64,000 nucleotides of DNA from G963664835 sp965220775 (lineage in GTDB: Bacteria > Chloroflexota > UBA6077 > FW602-bin22 > JBCLEL01): positions 62,001-126,000 of the forward strand of contig OZ244845.1 of assembly GCA_965220775.1 (NCBI GenBank). Reading direction: 5' to 3'. Under the pieces are notes generated by a model. The model made no database searches. It saw nothing but the letters and a program-made list of their open reading frames with translations, and was not told the DNA's origin. Both the position numbers and the translations under genes were made by a program. Positions 34,987-44,658 of the stretch are shown piece after piece (positions within the stretch are counted from its first letter, which is position 1; each line of letters opens with the position of its first letter).

Positions 34987-36054
34987 CTAAGCATCCGTCA
35001 CAGCTTGCAGGACATTCTCAAAACATTGCACCGGCCCATCCCAGGTAAAGCTGCGCGCTGTTTCCCGGCCGGCTTGGGCAATGCGTGTCAGGGTGTTCCG
35101 ACTTGACAGTAGCTCCACCATACGGGATGCCAACGCGTTTGGGTCGCGCGGCGGCGTCATCACGCAGTTGTCCATATGACGAGCATAGTCGCGCACCCCG
35201 CCGGAATCAGTCAGCAAAACGGGAACTCCGCAAGCCATAGCCTCCAACGGGGGCAGCCCAAATCCCTCAGTCCACGATGATGACACGAAGAGGGTGCTGC
35301 GAGCGATGCTTCCGGCCAACTCGCCGCGGTCGGAGGCCGGCAGCCATTCCAGCCATTCCGGTATCCACGCCGGCCGGTTGGACGAAGATTGTATAGTTGC
35401 CCGCAGTTCTTGGGCGCGGTTCCTGGCGATGTCGAACGCCGCTACCAGATCCTCCAAGCCCTTCCAGGGACGGGGGTCACATACAGAGGTTACAACCGGG
35501 CTCGGACAGTCGGGCCCAGACCACTGCTGCCGGAAGAACAGATCCGGATGGCTGATACCTTCACCGACGAGTGTTGCGCGTGCTCCGCTTATCTCCGAGA
35601 TATTGTCCGCCATCCACTTGGAGATGGTGACGACTTTGTCGAAACGAGGCGGCGCCGAGCTCAAGAGCCACCGGAACAGCGGGCGATCGGAGAACTGCTC
35701 CGGGAAATCCTGGTGAAGCCAAACTGCTTTGCCCCGTCTCAAGACTCGACTGGCAATCAAGGCCGGAAGGACCGTTGGCGTATATGTAGCAACAATCACA
35801 TCGGACGACGGCGCCGCCAGCGCCAGCCGGACTCCGGCCATAGCGTTGGTCGCCGACAGGTACCTGCCGCCGGCGGACGCGACCTGAAGCCACCGCATGT
35901 CGCTCCGCAACTCTCGATGCATCGTGTGATCGCGAGTGTCGAGCCCAACTATTGCGACGTTATGACCGCGATCGGCGAGTCGGTTGGCAAACTCGACTAC
36001 TACCCGCGCTCCGCCGGAGGGCGTCAGTCCGGACGTAACGAAAGTTACCCGCAT
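34987..36054 (-). CDS. GT4 glycosyltransferase
   Basis: 355 aa GT-B enzyme. N-terminal domain: RVTFVTSGLTPSGGARVVVE with the glycine-rich acceptor loop. C-terminal domain: VTSVCDPRPWKGLEDLVAAF and the E-x7-E donor motif in SWTEGFGLPPLEAMACGVP. First gene of a minus-strand set with the methyltransferase and the small membrane protein. Confidence 0.88.
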   Translation of the reverse strand: MRVTFVTSGLTPSGGARVVVEFANRLADRGHNVAIVGLDTRDHTMHRELRSDMRWLQVASAGGRYLSATNAMAGVRLALAAPSSDVIVATYTPTVLPALIASRVLRRGKAVWLHQDFPEQFSDRPLFRWLLSSAPPRFDKVVTISKWMADNISEISGARATLVGEGISHPDLFFRQQWSGPDCPSPVVTSVCDPRPWKGLEDLVAAFDIARNRAQELRATIQSSSNRPAWIPEWLEWLPASDRGELAGSIARSTLFVSSSWTEGFGLPPLEAMACGVPVLLTDSGGVRDYARHMDNCVMTPPRDPNALASRMVELLSSRNTLTRIAQAGRETARSFTWDGPVQCFENVLQAVTDA

Positions 36055-36313
36055 GGGTCAGCGGAGGTCATGAGCAATGAGCCAAGTCTCACTGGAGCAG
36101 CTATCGCCGGCAGGTCCATCAACTCAGAACTGTAATTGAAATCGCAGATTGCGACAACGCCCCTTTCAGGGTCCACGACCCTGACGTGGGCGGTGACGGG
36201 CGGGGTCAGGGAGACCCAACCTGTTAGAATCTTGTCAGGAGTGCGCATGGCATTGGGTTTATGCGCGGCCCTAACGAGCAATTCTGGCAATCTCAAACTC
36301 ATGGTGATGTTGA

Positions 36314-36658
36314 ATGGCGATCCAAGATTCATTGAGATCCTTGGCGAGAACTTTTGTCCTTAGGGATGAGGAAGCGGTCTGTCGCTACCTGGACATTTAT
36401 CCTTTCCTGGTTCCCCTGCTCTGGGAGGTAGACGGCAAAGTTCGGCAGTACTTTGACGTCGATTCGCCACTGATATTGGAAGTGGTAAAAGATTTCGAGT
36501 CGGGATCGGAAGAGGGTGACGAGCTATTCGCGATGATCCCGACAACTCTTCCGCCGGAGGAGGCTCTGCAACAGCGCTGGCACTTGTATGAGGAGTGGTG
36601 GGCGGAGGCTTCCCGCCGCGGGCGTCATAAGATGAACATCGGCATTGAGTACAACTGA
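36314..36658 (+). CDS. Hypothetical protein paired with HEPN gene, 114 aa
   Basis: Soluble acidic protein with no recognised family. ATG start. Visible segments: VLRDEEAVCRYLDIYPFLVPLLWEV, an acidic stretch (DFESGSEEGDELF), and a basic tail (EASRRGRHKMN). Its stop overlaps the next ATG (TGATG), so the two are translationally coupled. That arrangement with a HEPN protein is typical of toxin-antitoxin pairs, but no known antitoxin fold is evident. Confidence 0.6.
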   Translation: MAIQDSLRSLARTFVLRDEEAVCRYLDIYPFLVPLLWEVDGKVRQYFDVDSPLILEVVKDFESGSEEGDELFAMIPTTLPPEEALQQRWHLYEEWWAEASRRGRHKMNIGIEYN

Positions 36659-37020
36659 TGTTCGAATGGGCAGCCTATCATACGTTGGCCCGGGAACTAG
36701 CGACTCGTAGCGGCGACGAAGCTGCGCTCCGTACGGCAGTCAGCAGAGCCTACTATGCTGCCTTTTGCCGGGCGCGCAACTTCTTGCGTCGAGAAGGTGT
36801 CAATACCGATGATATGCGAAGTCACAGAGCTCTATGGAGCAGATATCTAGTTCATTCAGATCCATCCTACCAAGCGATTGGTGACCTGGGAGATTACATT
36901 CGAAGAAACAGGATACTTGCGGATTACGGAGACGAGTTCCCAAATCTGGCTCCCGCGGCGGAAGAGACAGTCTTGATGGCGGCCCGCCTGCTGAGGTCTC
37001 TTAGCACTCTAGAGGGTTGA
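36658..37020 (+). CDS. HEPN-like domain protein
   Basis: 120 aa, all-helical. SRAYYAAFCRARNFLRREGV and the later YIRRNRILADYGDEF match the HEPN pattern (a helix with paired Tyr, then R-x2-R-x2-ADY). The catalytic R-x4-6-H motif of toxic HEPN RNases is not clearly present; RSHRAL lies in the loop between them. It could be a non-catalytic HEPN or a toxin variant. Coupled to the gene before it. Confidence 0.65.
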   Translation: MFEWAAYHTLARELATRSGDEAALRTAVSRAYYAAFCRARNFLRREGVNTDDMRSHRALWSRYLVHSDPSYQAIGDLGDYIRRNRILADYGDEFPNLAPAAEETVLMAARLLRSLSTLEG

Positions 37021-37076
37021 AAAGGGTGCTTTCGGCAAACGCAATACCAAACCCACGCTCCCAAGGAGGCTGATAA

Positions 37077-38267
37077 ATGCGGCAAAACGATGCATTCATC
37101 GTCTCGGCTGTAAGAACGCCGATAGGAAAGTTCATTGGCACACTGGCAAGCAAGAAGGCCACCGAGCTCGGTTCGCACGCCATTGGCGAGGCACTGTCCC
37201 GAGCCGGCGCGCCTGCTGAGCATATCGATGAAGTCTTCTTCGGCAACGTCGTCTCGGCCGGCCTGGGCCAGGCGCCGGCTCGACAGGCCGCACTGGGCGC
37301 CGGCGTCCCAGCATCGATTCCCTGCACGACGATAAACAAGGTCTGCGGCTCGGGAATGAAAGCGATAATGCTGGCGGCCCAGGCTATCCGGGCCGGCGAT
37401 GGCGACCTGTTCGTAGCCGGCGGTATGGAGAGCATGACCAATGCGCCCTATCTAATGACGAAAGCCCGGACCGGCTACCGGTTGGGTCACGGCGAGCTGC
37501 TGGATAGCAACATCTCGGATGGTCTCTGGTGCGCGACGGAGGACGAGCACATGGGGATGCTGGCCGAGTTCATCGCGAAAAAGCACAAGATCGACCGCCG
37601 GTCCCAGGACGAATGGGCGTTGATCAGCCACAAGCGAGCAGTCGAGGCAACCGCGAACGGGGTCTTCCAAGACGAGATTGCGCCGGTGACAATCACGGAC
37701 CGGCGCGGTAACGAGACGACCGTCGCGGATGATGAAGGACCTCGACCGGGCTCCAGCATGGAGGCGCTGGGCAGGCTACGGCCGGTCTTCACCAAGGACG
37801 GTACTGTCACGGCCGGCAATGCGCCGGGTTTGAGCGATGGCGCCGCGGCGGTAATCGTCGCTTCCTCGGATGCAGTAGAGCGATTTGGACTGAAGCCGAT
37901 TGCCCGCATCAAGAGCTACGCCAATGCCGCGACCGAGCCCAAGCTTATATTCGAGGCCCCCGTTCTGGCGATGCGCAGGCTGATCGAGAAGCAGCAAGCC
38001 AGCCTCGGTTCGTTCGACCTTATAGAGGTGAACGAGGCTTTTGCCGCCCAGTTTCTTGCAAACGGACGCGCGCTCGACTTGGATTATGACCGCGTAAACG
38101 TAAATGGCGGTGCCGTTGCGTTGGGCCATCCGGTAGGAGCCACTGGCGCGCGGATGGTGGTCACGCTAATCAACGCTTTGCGAAACCGCGACCGGGAGCA
38201 GGGCGTGGCGGCGCTGTGTCTTGGCGGCGGTGGAGCAGTGGCGATGAGCCTGGAGCTAGCTGACTGA
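37077..38267 (+). CDS. Acetyl-CoA C-acetyltransferase (thiolase)
   Basis: 396 aa. Nucleophile Cys90 in NKVCGSGMKA, the His of GGAVALGHPVGATGARM, and the second Cys in ALCLGGGGAVAM are all present, so a full catalytic set. AGGAGG precedes the ATG. It condenses or cleaves acetoacetyl-CoA or longer 3-ketoacyl-CoA. Followed by a 3-hydroxyacyl-CoA dehydrogenase, so the pair interconverts acetyl-CoA and 3-hydroxybutyryl-CoA, or carries out the last steps of beta-oxidation. Confidence 0.92.
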   Translation: MRQNDAFIVSAVRTPIGKFIGTLASKKATELGSHAIGEALSRAGAPAEHIDEVFFGNVVSAGLGQAPARQAALGAGVPASIPCTTINKVCGSGMKAIMLAAQAIRAGDGDLFVAGGMESMTNAPYLMTKARTGYRLGHGELLDSNISDGLWCATEDEHMGMLAEFIAKKHKIDRRSQDEWALISHKRAVEATANGVFQDEIAPVTITDRRGNETTVADDEGPRPGSSMEALGRLRPVFTKDGTVTAGNAPGLSDGAAAVIVASSDAVERFGLKPIARIKSYANAATEPKLIFEAPVLAMRRLIEKQQASLGSFDLIEVNEAFAAQFLANGRALDLDYDRVNVNGGAVALGHPVGATGARMVVTLINALRNRDREQGVAALCLGGGGAVAMSLELAD

Positions 38268-38332
38268 TTGTCTGGTCACCGTGTCAAAAGTCCCGTTTCG
38301 GTGTTACCAAATAGGTAAGGAGATTCTCGACC

Positions 38333-39181
38333 GTGGCCGATCAGCTAGTGGGGATAGTGGGCGCCGGCACCATGGGCCGAGGCATCGCCCAGGTATTTGC
38401 CCAAGCGCACTACCGAGTCAGGCTCTACGACTCGGCGGCGGTCCAAGTTGAACGGTCGGGAGCATCCATAAGGGACTCGCTGCGCCGGATGGAACGGGCC
38501 GGCAAGCTGGACGAGCCGATGGAAGCGATTGAAGCTCGGATTGAAGGCGTAGAAGACATGGCCGGATTGTCCGAAACCTCGATCGTGATAGAAGCGATTA
38601 ACGAGGACAAAGAGTTGAAGCAGGGCATATTCGGCCAACTCGATGAGTTGGTCGAGGAAAAGGCGCTGCTAGCCTCCAATACATCTTCGGTATCGATCAC
38701 CGCCTTGGCCGGCTGTACCAGTCATCCCGATCGAGTCGTAGGTATACATTTCATGAATCCGGCTCCGATCATGCCGCTGGTCGAGATCGTGCAGGGTGAG
38801 CGGACAAGCGCCGACACCGTAGAAAAGTCCGGCCGGGTAGTCGAGTCGCTTGGGAAGACCGCGGTGATATCGGCAGACCGTCCCGGCTTCATCGTAAACC
38901 GACTCCTGGCCCCGATGTTAAACGAGGCCGTATTCGCTCTGATGGAAGGTGTGGGCACACGCGACGACATCGACAAAGCAATGAAGCTTGGCACGAGACA
39001 CCCTATGGGACCTCTGGAGCTTGCCGACCTCATTGGGCTGGATGTTTTGTTGGCGCTGATGGACGTCCTTCATCAGGAGTTTGCTGACTCGAAATACCGG
39101 CCATGCCCTCTCTTGCGGCGTATGGTAGAGAGCGGCAAACTGGGACGCAAATCCGGCGTAGGATTCTACGATTACTCATGA
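38333..39181 (+). CDS. 3-hydroxybutyryl-CoA (3-hydroxyacyl-CoA) dehydrogenase
   Basis: 282 aa, GTG start with AAGGAG upstream. The NAD-binding loop is GIVGAGTMGRGIAQVFA at the N terminus. The catalytic region is VGIHFMNPAPIMPLVEIVQG with the catalytic His, followed by DRPGFIVNRLLAPMLNEA and the C-terminal dimerisation domain. The length fits the short single-function enzyme. No enoyl-CoA hydratase is adjacent. Confidence 0.92.
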   Translation: MADQLVGIVGAGTMGRGIAQVFAQAHYRVRLYDSAAVQVERSGASIRDSLRRMERAGKLDEPMEAIEARIEGVEDMAGLSETSIVIEAINEDKELKQGIFGQLDELVEEKALLASNTSSVSITALAGCTSHPDRVVGIHFMNPAPIMPLVEIVQGERTSADTVEKSGRVVESLGKTAVISADRPGFIVNRLLAPMLNEAVFALMEGVGTRDDIDKAMKLGTRHPMGPLELADLIGLDVLLALMDVLHQEFADSKYRPCPLLRRMVESGKLGRKSGVGFYDYS

Positions 39182-39238
39182 TCGGCGGGCCGGAACGCCC
39201 GCCGCACCGCTACAAACACCTAACAGTAGAAGGCAGAT

Positions 39239-40828
39239 GTGACAGAGATTAGAAGCGCCGACAACAACAATCACGCCACTACAACGGCCGCGCGCATAGA
39301 GCAACTACGCCAACTACGCGAGCTATCCAGCCTGGGAGGCGGGCTCGCCCGGATCGAACAGCAGCACAATCGAGGCAAGCTGACCGCACGAGAGAGGATC
39401 AATCTCCTACTCGACCAGGGCAGCTTCAACGAGGTCGATGCGCTGGTGTCGCATCATGCGACCGACTTCGGCCTAGCCGACCAGAAGATACTGGGAGACG
39501 GCGTCATCACCGGCTTTGGCAAGATCGACGGCCGTCACGTCTACGTTTACGCGCAAGATTTTACCGTGTTCGGCGGTTCGTTGGCAGAGTCCCATGCCGC
39601 CAAAATCTGCAAGATCATGGACATGGCCGTGGAGAACGGCGCCCCAGTCATCGGCCTCTGCGACTCCGGAGGCGCCCGCATCCAAGAGGGTGTTGTCAGC
39701 CTGGGTGGATACGCGGACCTCTTTCTGCGCAATACACTGGCCTCCGGCGTCATTCCACAGATCTCGGCCATAATGGGGCCCTGCGCCGGCGGCGCGGTGT
39801 ACTCGCCGGCGATTACCGACTTCATCCTCATGGTCAAAGACACCAGCAACATGTTCATCACCGGGCCGAACGTCATCAAGGCGGTAACCCACGAAGACGT
39901 GACTTTCGAACAACTTGGCGGCGCAAACACTCATACTTCGATCAGTGGAGTTGCCCACTTCGCCGGCGAAAACGAAGAGGAGTGTCTGTATCTCGTCCGC
40001 CGGCTTTTCAGCTTTATTCCTTCGAACAATATGGAGGATGCACCGCTCATCCAGTCCAAGGACGAGCCGGATCGAATGGAAGAGGAGCTGAACTCGATCA
40101 TCCCTGACAACCCGAATCAGCCCTACGACATGAAGAAGGTCATCGAGCTTATCGTCGACCAGGGCGATTTCTTCGAGGTTGCCGCCAGCTTTGCCCAGAA
40201 CATTATCATCGGCTTTGCCCGATTCGCCGGGCGCAGCGTCGGCATAGTCGCGCAGCAGCCCGGCGTGCTGGCCGGCGCTCTTGATATCAGCGCTTCGGTG
40301 AAAGCGGCCCGCTTTGTCCGATTCTGCGACTGCTTCAATATCCCGATTATCACCTTGCAAGACGTACCCGGTTTCCTGCCGGGTGTTACACAGGAGCACG
40401 GCGGCATCATCATTCACGGAGCAAAGCTTCTCTACGCCTACTGTGAATCAACCGTTCCCAAAGTCACGGTGATCACCCGCAAGTCGTACGGCGGCGCCTA
40501 TTGCGTGATGAGCAGCAAGCACATACGCGGGGACATCAACTACGCCTGGCCGACGGCGGAGATTGCGGTGATGGGGCCGGAAGGGGCGGTGAATATAATC
40601 CATCGGCGCGAGTTGGCCAACTCGCCAAACGAAGAGGAAACACGGCGCAAGCTGGTCGACGAATACCGATTCAAACTGGCTAATCCATACGTGGCCGCCG
40701 CTCGCGGCTACATCGATGACGTGATTGAACCACGCGAAACCCGACCAAAGATCATTGCCGCATTGGAAATGCTTCAAGACAAGAGACAGAGCAACCCGCC
40801 GAAGAAGCACGGCAACATTCCTCTCTAA
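39239..40828 (+). CDS. Propionyl-/acyl-CoA carboxylase, carboxyltransferase (beta) subunit
   Basis: 529 aa, GTG start with GAAGG upstream. Crotonase-like carboxyltransferase with two halves: CDSGGARIQEGVVSLGGYAD and GPCAGGAVYSPA in the first, and DVPGFLPGVTQEHGGIIIHG with KSYGGAYCVMSSKHI in the second. It transfers carboxyl from biotin to propionyl-CoA or another acyl-CoA. The nearby mutase points to propionyl-CoA as the main substrate. Confidence 0.92.
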   Translation: MTEIRSADNNNHATTTAARIEQLRQLRELSSLGGGLARIEQQHNRGKLTARERINLLLDQGSFNEVDALVSHHATDFGLADQKILGDGVITGFGKIDGRHVYVYAQDFTVFGGSLAESHAAKICKIMDMAVENGAPVIGLCDSGGARIQEGVVSLGGYADLFLRNTLASGVIPQISAIMGPCAGGAVYSPAITDFILMVKDTSNMFITGPNVIKAVTHEDVTFEQLGGANTHTSISGVAHFAGENEEECLYLVRRLFSFIPSNNMEDAPLIQSKDEPDRMEEELNSIIPDNPNQPYDMKKVIELIVDQGDFFEVAASFAQNIIIGFARFAGRSVGIVAQQPGVLAGALDISASVKAARFVRFCDCFNIPIITLQDVPGFLPGVTQEHGGIIIHGAKLLYAYCESTVPKVTVITRKSYGGAYCVMSSKHIRGDINYAWPTAEIAVMGPEGAVNIIHRRELANSPNEEETRRKLVDEYRFKLANPYVAAARGYIDDVIEPRETRPKIIAALEMLQDKRQSNPPKKHGNIPL

Positions 40829-40844
40829 TCCGGCCATTCGAACT

Positions 40845-42389
40845 ATGAGTGCGAAAGAAAACTCCACGCTTACGCCATTTCGAAAAATCATGGTGGCGAA
40901 TCGAGGCGAAATCGCCGTTCGCATCTTGCGTGCATGCGGGGAATTGGGAATCCCATCGGTAGCCGTCTATTCAGACGCCGACCGCAAGGCTCTGCACGTC
41001 CGATATGCCGACGAGTGCTACCACATCGGAGCCGCCCCAGCGAAAGACAGCTACTTGAACATACCCAAGCTGATCGAGGTTGCGCGTCAGTCTGGCGCTG
41101 ATGCGATACACCCTGGCTACGGATTTCTGGCCGAAAATGCCGAGTTCGCCCGGGTGTGCCAGGAATCAGGAATCGTCTTTATCGGCCCATCGCCGGAGGC
41201 CATTCAGGTGATGGGAGATAAGATTTTGTCGCGGCAGACGGTCAAGGCGGCCGGCGTGCCGGTGGTTCCGGGGAGTGATGGGCCTGTCGGCGACGAGCAA
41301 GAGGCAATCGAACTGGCTGAAGGGATAGGCTTTCCGCTGGTGGTAAAGGCAACTGCCGGCGGCGGCGGCAAGGGTATGCGCATAGTGAATCGACCTGATG
41401 AGCTGCGCTCGGCTTTGCACGCGGCCGCGAGCGAGGCGAACGCAGCGTTCGGCGATTCCAAGATATACATAGAGAAATATATGGAAAACGTGCGTCACGT
41501 AGAGATCCAAGTGCTAGCCGATCGTCGCGGAAACATGGTGCATTTGGGTGAACGCGAATGCTCTATTCAACGCCGGCATCAGAAGGTGGTCGAGGAGTCT
41601 CCTTCGCCGGCCATGCATGAACGTATTCGCAACAAGATGGGAGCGGTTGCAATCGAAGCGGCCAAGTCGGTGAACTACGAGAGTGCCGGCACCGTGGAGT
41701 TTCTGCTAGATAAAGACAAGAACTTCTACTTCATTGAGATGAACACCCGGATTCAAGTCGAGCACGCCGTGACCGAGATGGTGACAGGTGTCGATCTGGT
41801 CATCGAGCAGATCAGAATCGCGGCCGGTCGCCGGCTCCGCTATCGTCAACGCGACATCCATATGAATGGCTGGGCGATCGAATGCCGCATCTCGGCCGAA
41901 GACCCATTCAACGATTTTCTACCATCAACCGGCGTCATCACGAACGTGTACGAGCCCAGCGGGCCGGGAATACGACTCGATAGCGCCGCGTTCGCTGGCG
42001 CGGAGATTCAGATCTACTATGACCCATTGATAGCGAAACTGATAGCCTGGGGCGAAACCAGGGGTCAGGCAGTCCTCCGAATGCGCCGGGCGTTGCGCGA
42101 GTTCAAACTGCTGGGCATCAAGACGACTTTGCCGTTCCATCAGCGCTTGATGGACTCACCCAGCTTCATCGCGGGCCGGCTGGACACTAAATTCCTCGAG
42201 AGAAACTTGCCCGAACAAGGAATTGACAACGCAGACCTGAAGCAGGTCTCCGCAATCGCCGCCGCGGCAATCGCGCACAGAGCGAACTCTGTTCCGGAGA
42301 GTAACGACCAAGTGGCCCCGGTGGTCGAGACAAGCTCCTGGCGAAAAGCCGGTCGTCGTTGGGCCATGCGTGGGACTATGGCCGATTGA
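40845..42389 (+). CDS. Acyl-CoA carboxylase, biotin carboxylase subunit
   Basis: 514 aa from ATG 40845; an in-frame extension to 40725 lies inside the beta-subunit gene. ATP-grasp enzyme: KIMVANRGEIAVRILRACG, the glycine loop KATAGGGGKGMRIV, the catalytic region RHVEIQVLADRRGN, GERECSIQRRHQKVVEE, and MNTRIQVEHAVTE. It carboxylates biotin on the carrier protein encoded next, with which it overlaps by 20 nt. Confidence 0.93.
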   Translation: MSAKENSTLTPFRKIMVANRGEIAVRILRACGELGIPSVAVYSDADRKALHVRYADECYHIGAAPAKDSYLNIPKLIEVARQSGADAIHPGYGFLAENAEFARVCQESGIVFIGPSPEAIQVMGDKILSRQTVKAAGVPVVPGSDGPVGDEQEAIELAEGIGFPLVVKATAGGGGKGMRIVNRPDELRSALHAAASEANAAFGDSKIYIEKYMENVRHVEIQVLADRRGNMVHLGERECSIQRRHQKVVEESPSPAMHERIRNKMGAVAIEAAKSVNYESAGTVEFLLDKDKNFYFIEMNTRIQVEHAVTEMVTGVDLVIEQIRIAAGRRLRYRQRDIHMNGWAIECRISAEDPFNDFLPSTGVITNVYEPSGPGIRLDSAAFAGAEIQIYYDPLIAKLIAWGETRGQAVLRMRRALREFKLLGIKTTLPFHQRLMDSPSFIAGRLDTKFLERNLPEQGIDNADLKQVSAIAAAAIAHRANSVPESNDQVAPVVETSSWRKAGRRWAMRGTMAD

Positions 42390-42909
42390 CCAGAGCCCCC
42401 AATTGAAGTACTACGTAACCATCGGCGACGAAACAACCGAACTAGAAGTCATTGAACGCAGTGGCAAACTGATCATAACCATTGCTGGCCGCGAGATTGT
42501 CGTTGACGTCCAAGAAATAAATCCCCCATCACTCTACTCCCTCCTGCTGGACAACCGCTCTTACGAACTGTTCGTCGAAGCCCAGGATGAGGACTACAAT
42601 GTTCTGGTCGGCGACGAGCTGTACCAGTTGCGGGTACAGGATGAGTGGTCCCGTCGGTTGGCGAGCATCCAGGCCCTGGCGCAATCCGACGAGGGCGAGT
42701 TGGAGATCAAGGCGCCCATGCCGGGTATTGTTGTCGCGGTAGAGGTAGAGGCGGGTGCGACGGTAAAAAAAGACCAAGGAGTGGTAATACTCAGCGCTAT
42801 GAAGATGGAGAACGAGATCAGGTCGCCGCGTGACGGCACCGTCAAGTCAGTGGAAGTGGTAGAGAACCAGACTGTCCAGCACGGCCAGACCCTGGTGGTG
42901 ATTGAATAA
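42370..42909 (+). CDS. Biotin carboxyl carrier protein
   Basis: The C-terminal 75 residues form the biotinyl domain with the modified lysine in SAMKMENEIRSP. The N-terminal part is a beta-rich linker domain like that of propionyl-CoA carboxylase carriers. The start is uncertain: GTG 42370 (179 aa) overlaps the previous gene, and TTG 42403 (168 aa) would begin LKYYVTIGDE. Neither has a clear ribosome binding site. Confidence 0.9.
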   Translation: MGLWPIDQSPQLKYYVTIGDETTELEVIERSGKLIITIAGREIVVDVQEINPPSLYSLLLDNRSYELFVEAQDEDYNVLVGDELYQLRVQDEWSRRLASIQALAQSDEGELEIKAPMPGIVVAVEVEAGATVKKDQGVVILSAMKMENEIRSPRDGTVKSVEVVENQTVQHGQTLVVIE

Positions 42910-42941
42910 CAGGGCTCCGTGACACCAACTGGAGCGAATCG

Positions 42942-44597
42942 GTGAGTACTGAATCGAAAGGTTATCAACGCTGGTCGCGCGAGACGTACGAGCCAGCGGC
43001 AAGGAAACAGCCGGAGCGCAAGTCCCGATTCTCGACCGGCAGCGGAATACCGGTCGATCCGATCTATGGGCCGGACGAGCGCGGAGCCAGCGAAGCGGAG
43101 TTTCCGGGCGAGCACCCATTTACGCGCGGTATCCACCCGACGATGTACCGCGGCCGGCTCTGGACGATGCGCCAGTACGCCGGCTACGCCAGCGCCGTCG
43201 AATCTAATGAGCGCTACCGTTACCTGCTGTCGCGCGGACAGACCGGCCTCTCGGTGGCATTCGACTTGTTGACCCAGATGGGTTACGACGCCGATCACGA
43301 GTTGGCCGAGGGTGAGGTTGGCCGGGTCGGGGTCTCAATTTCGTCGACGCAAGACATGGCCGAGCTGTTCGATCACATCCCAGTCGACCGGGTCAGCACT
43401 TCGATGACTATAAACTCCACGGCCCCGATTCTCTTGGCACTGTACGTCGCCAATGCCAAGGCGACTGGAGTCCAACCGGACCGTCTTCGCGGGACCGTCC
43501 AGAACGACATCCTGAAAGAGTACATCGCGCGCGGCACCTACATCTACCCACCGGGCGCCTCGATGCGCCTTGTCGTAGACCTGATCGAATACTGCCGGTG
43601 GGAGCTGCCGAGATGGAACCCAATATCGATCAGCGGATACCATATCCGCGAGGCCGGAGCGACGGCCGCCCAGGAGCTGGCGTTCACACTGGCTAACGGT
43701 ATTGCCTACACCGAAGCCGCGCTCAGCCGGGGATTGAAAGTCGACGAGTTCGCCTCGCGCCTCAGCTTCTTCTTCAACGTGCACAACGATTTCTTCGAAG
43801 AGATAGCCAAATTTCGGGCAGCCCGCCGGCTGTGGGCCCGTATAGTGCGGGATCGCTTCAAGGCACAAGAGTCCGGCTCGACGAGGCTACGCTTCCACGC
43901 CCAGACGGCCGGATCTTCTTTGACCGCCCAACAGCCAAACAATAACATCGTGCGAACGACCATCCAGGCGATGGCAGCCGTTCTTGGCGGCGCTCAGTCG
44001 CTTCATACGAACGCGCTGGACGAGGCCTTAGCCCTTCCCACCGCCGAATCAGCCGAGCTAGCCCTGCGCACCCAGCAAGTCATCGCCTATGAGAGCGGGC
44101 TGGCAAACGTGATAGATCCGGCCGGCGGCTCTTACTTCCTGGAGTCGCTGACTGACCGACTCGAGGAGGAGGCAACAGCCTATCTGGAGCGCGTCGACGA
44201 TATCGGCGGCGCGGTAAAGGCGATCGGGGCCGGCTATTTTCAGAGGGAGATCAGCGAGAGCGCCTATGTTCAGCAGCTTCGCACCGAGAGTGAGGAGCAG
44301 ATAATTGTCGGCGTCAACGACTTCATCGACGACGAGCGCCAGCAGGCCGCTCCCAATCTGCTCAGGATCGACGACGACGTTCAACGACGCCAATTGGAAC
44401 GAATACGGGCCTGGCGACTGGCGCGCGATTCCTCTCAAGCGGAGGCGGCCTTGGAACAGTTAACAGAGGCGGCAGCCGGCTCGGCAAATCTGATGCCATT
44501 CATCCTGGCGGCGGTCGAAGCCAACTGCACGCTGGGCGAAATCGCCGACGCGATGCGTGAGATCTTCGGCGAGCATCAAGGCGCCAACGTAGTCTAG
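42942..44597 (+). CDS. Methylmalonyl-CoA mutase, catalytic (large) subunit
   Basis: 551 aa TIM-barrel domain of the acyl-CoA mutases: MRQYAGYASAVESNERY, GQTGLSVAFDLLTQMGYD, FHAQTAGSSLTAQQPNNN and GGAQSLHTNALDEAL. It ends before any B12-binding DxHxxG domain, so this is the split form that needs a separate cobalamin-binding subunit, which is not in this window. With the carboxylase genes it converts propionyl-CoA to succinyl-CoA. Methylmalonyl-CoA epimerase is also not found here. Confidence 0.92.
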   Translation: MSTESKGYQRWSRETYEPAARKQPERKSRFSTGSGIPVDPIYGPDERGASEAEFPGEHPFTRGIHPTMYRGRLWTMRQYAGYASAVESNERYRYLLSRGQTGLSVAFDLLTQMGYDADHELAEGEVGRVGVSISSTQDMAELFDHIPVDRVSTSMTINSTAPILLALYVANAKATGVQPDRLRGTVQNDILKEYIARGTYIYPPGASMRLVVDLIEYCRWELPRWNPISISGYHIREAGATAAQELAFTLANGIAYTEAALSRGLKVDEFASRLSFFFNVHNDFFEEIAKFRAARRLWARIVRDRFKAQESGSTRLRFHAQTAGSSLTAQQPNNNIVRTTIQAMAAVLGGAQSLHTNALDEALALPTAESAELALRTQQVIAYESGLANVIDPAGGSYFLESLTDRLEEEATAYLERVDDIGGAVKAIGAGYFQREISESAYVQQLRTESEEQIIVGVNDFIDDERQQAAPNLLRIDDDVQRRQLERIRAWRLARDSSQAEAALEQLTEAAAGSANLMPFILAAVEANCTLGEIADAMREIFGEHQGANVV

Positions 44598-44658
44598 AGC
44601 CAACCAAGAACCTGTCCGCGCCACCGGCGCTTCAAGTCACGACGGCCGGCGGCAACCG

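Noticed and set aside
36045..36332. 95-aa minus-strand frame overlapping the GT4 start
   Set aside because: Overlaps the well-supported GT4 N terminus, no ribosome binding site and no recognisable motif.
39473..40417. 314-aa open frame opposite the carboxyltransferase gene
   Set aside because: Antisense shadow of a strongly conserved gene; no ribosome binding site or recognisable family.
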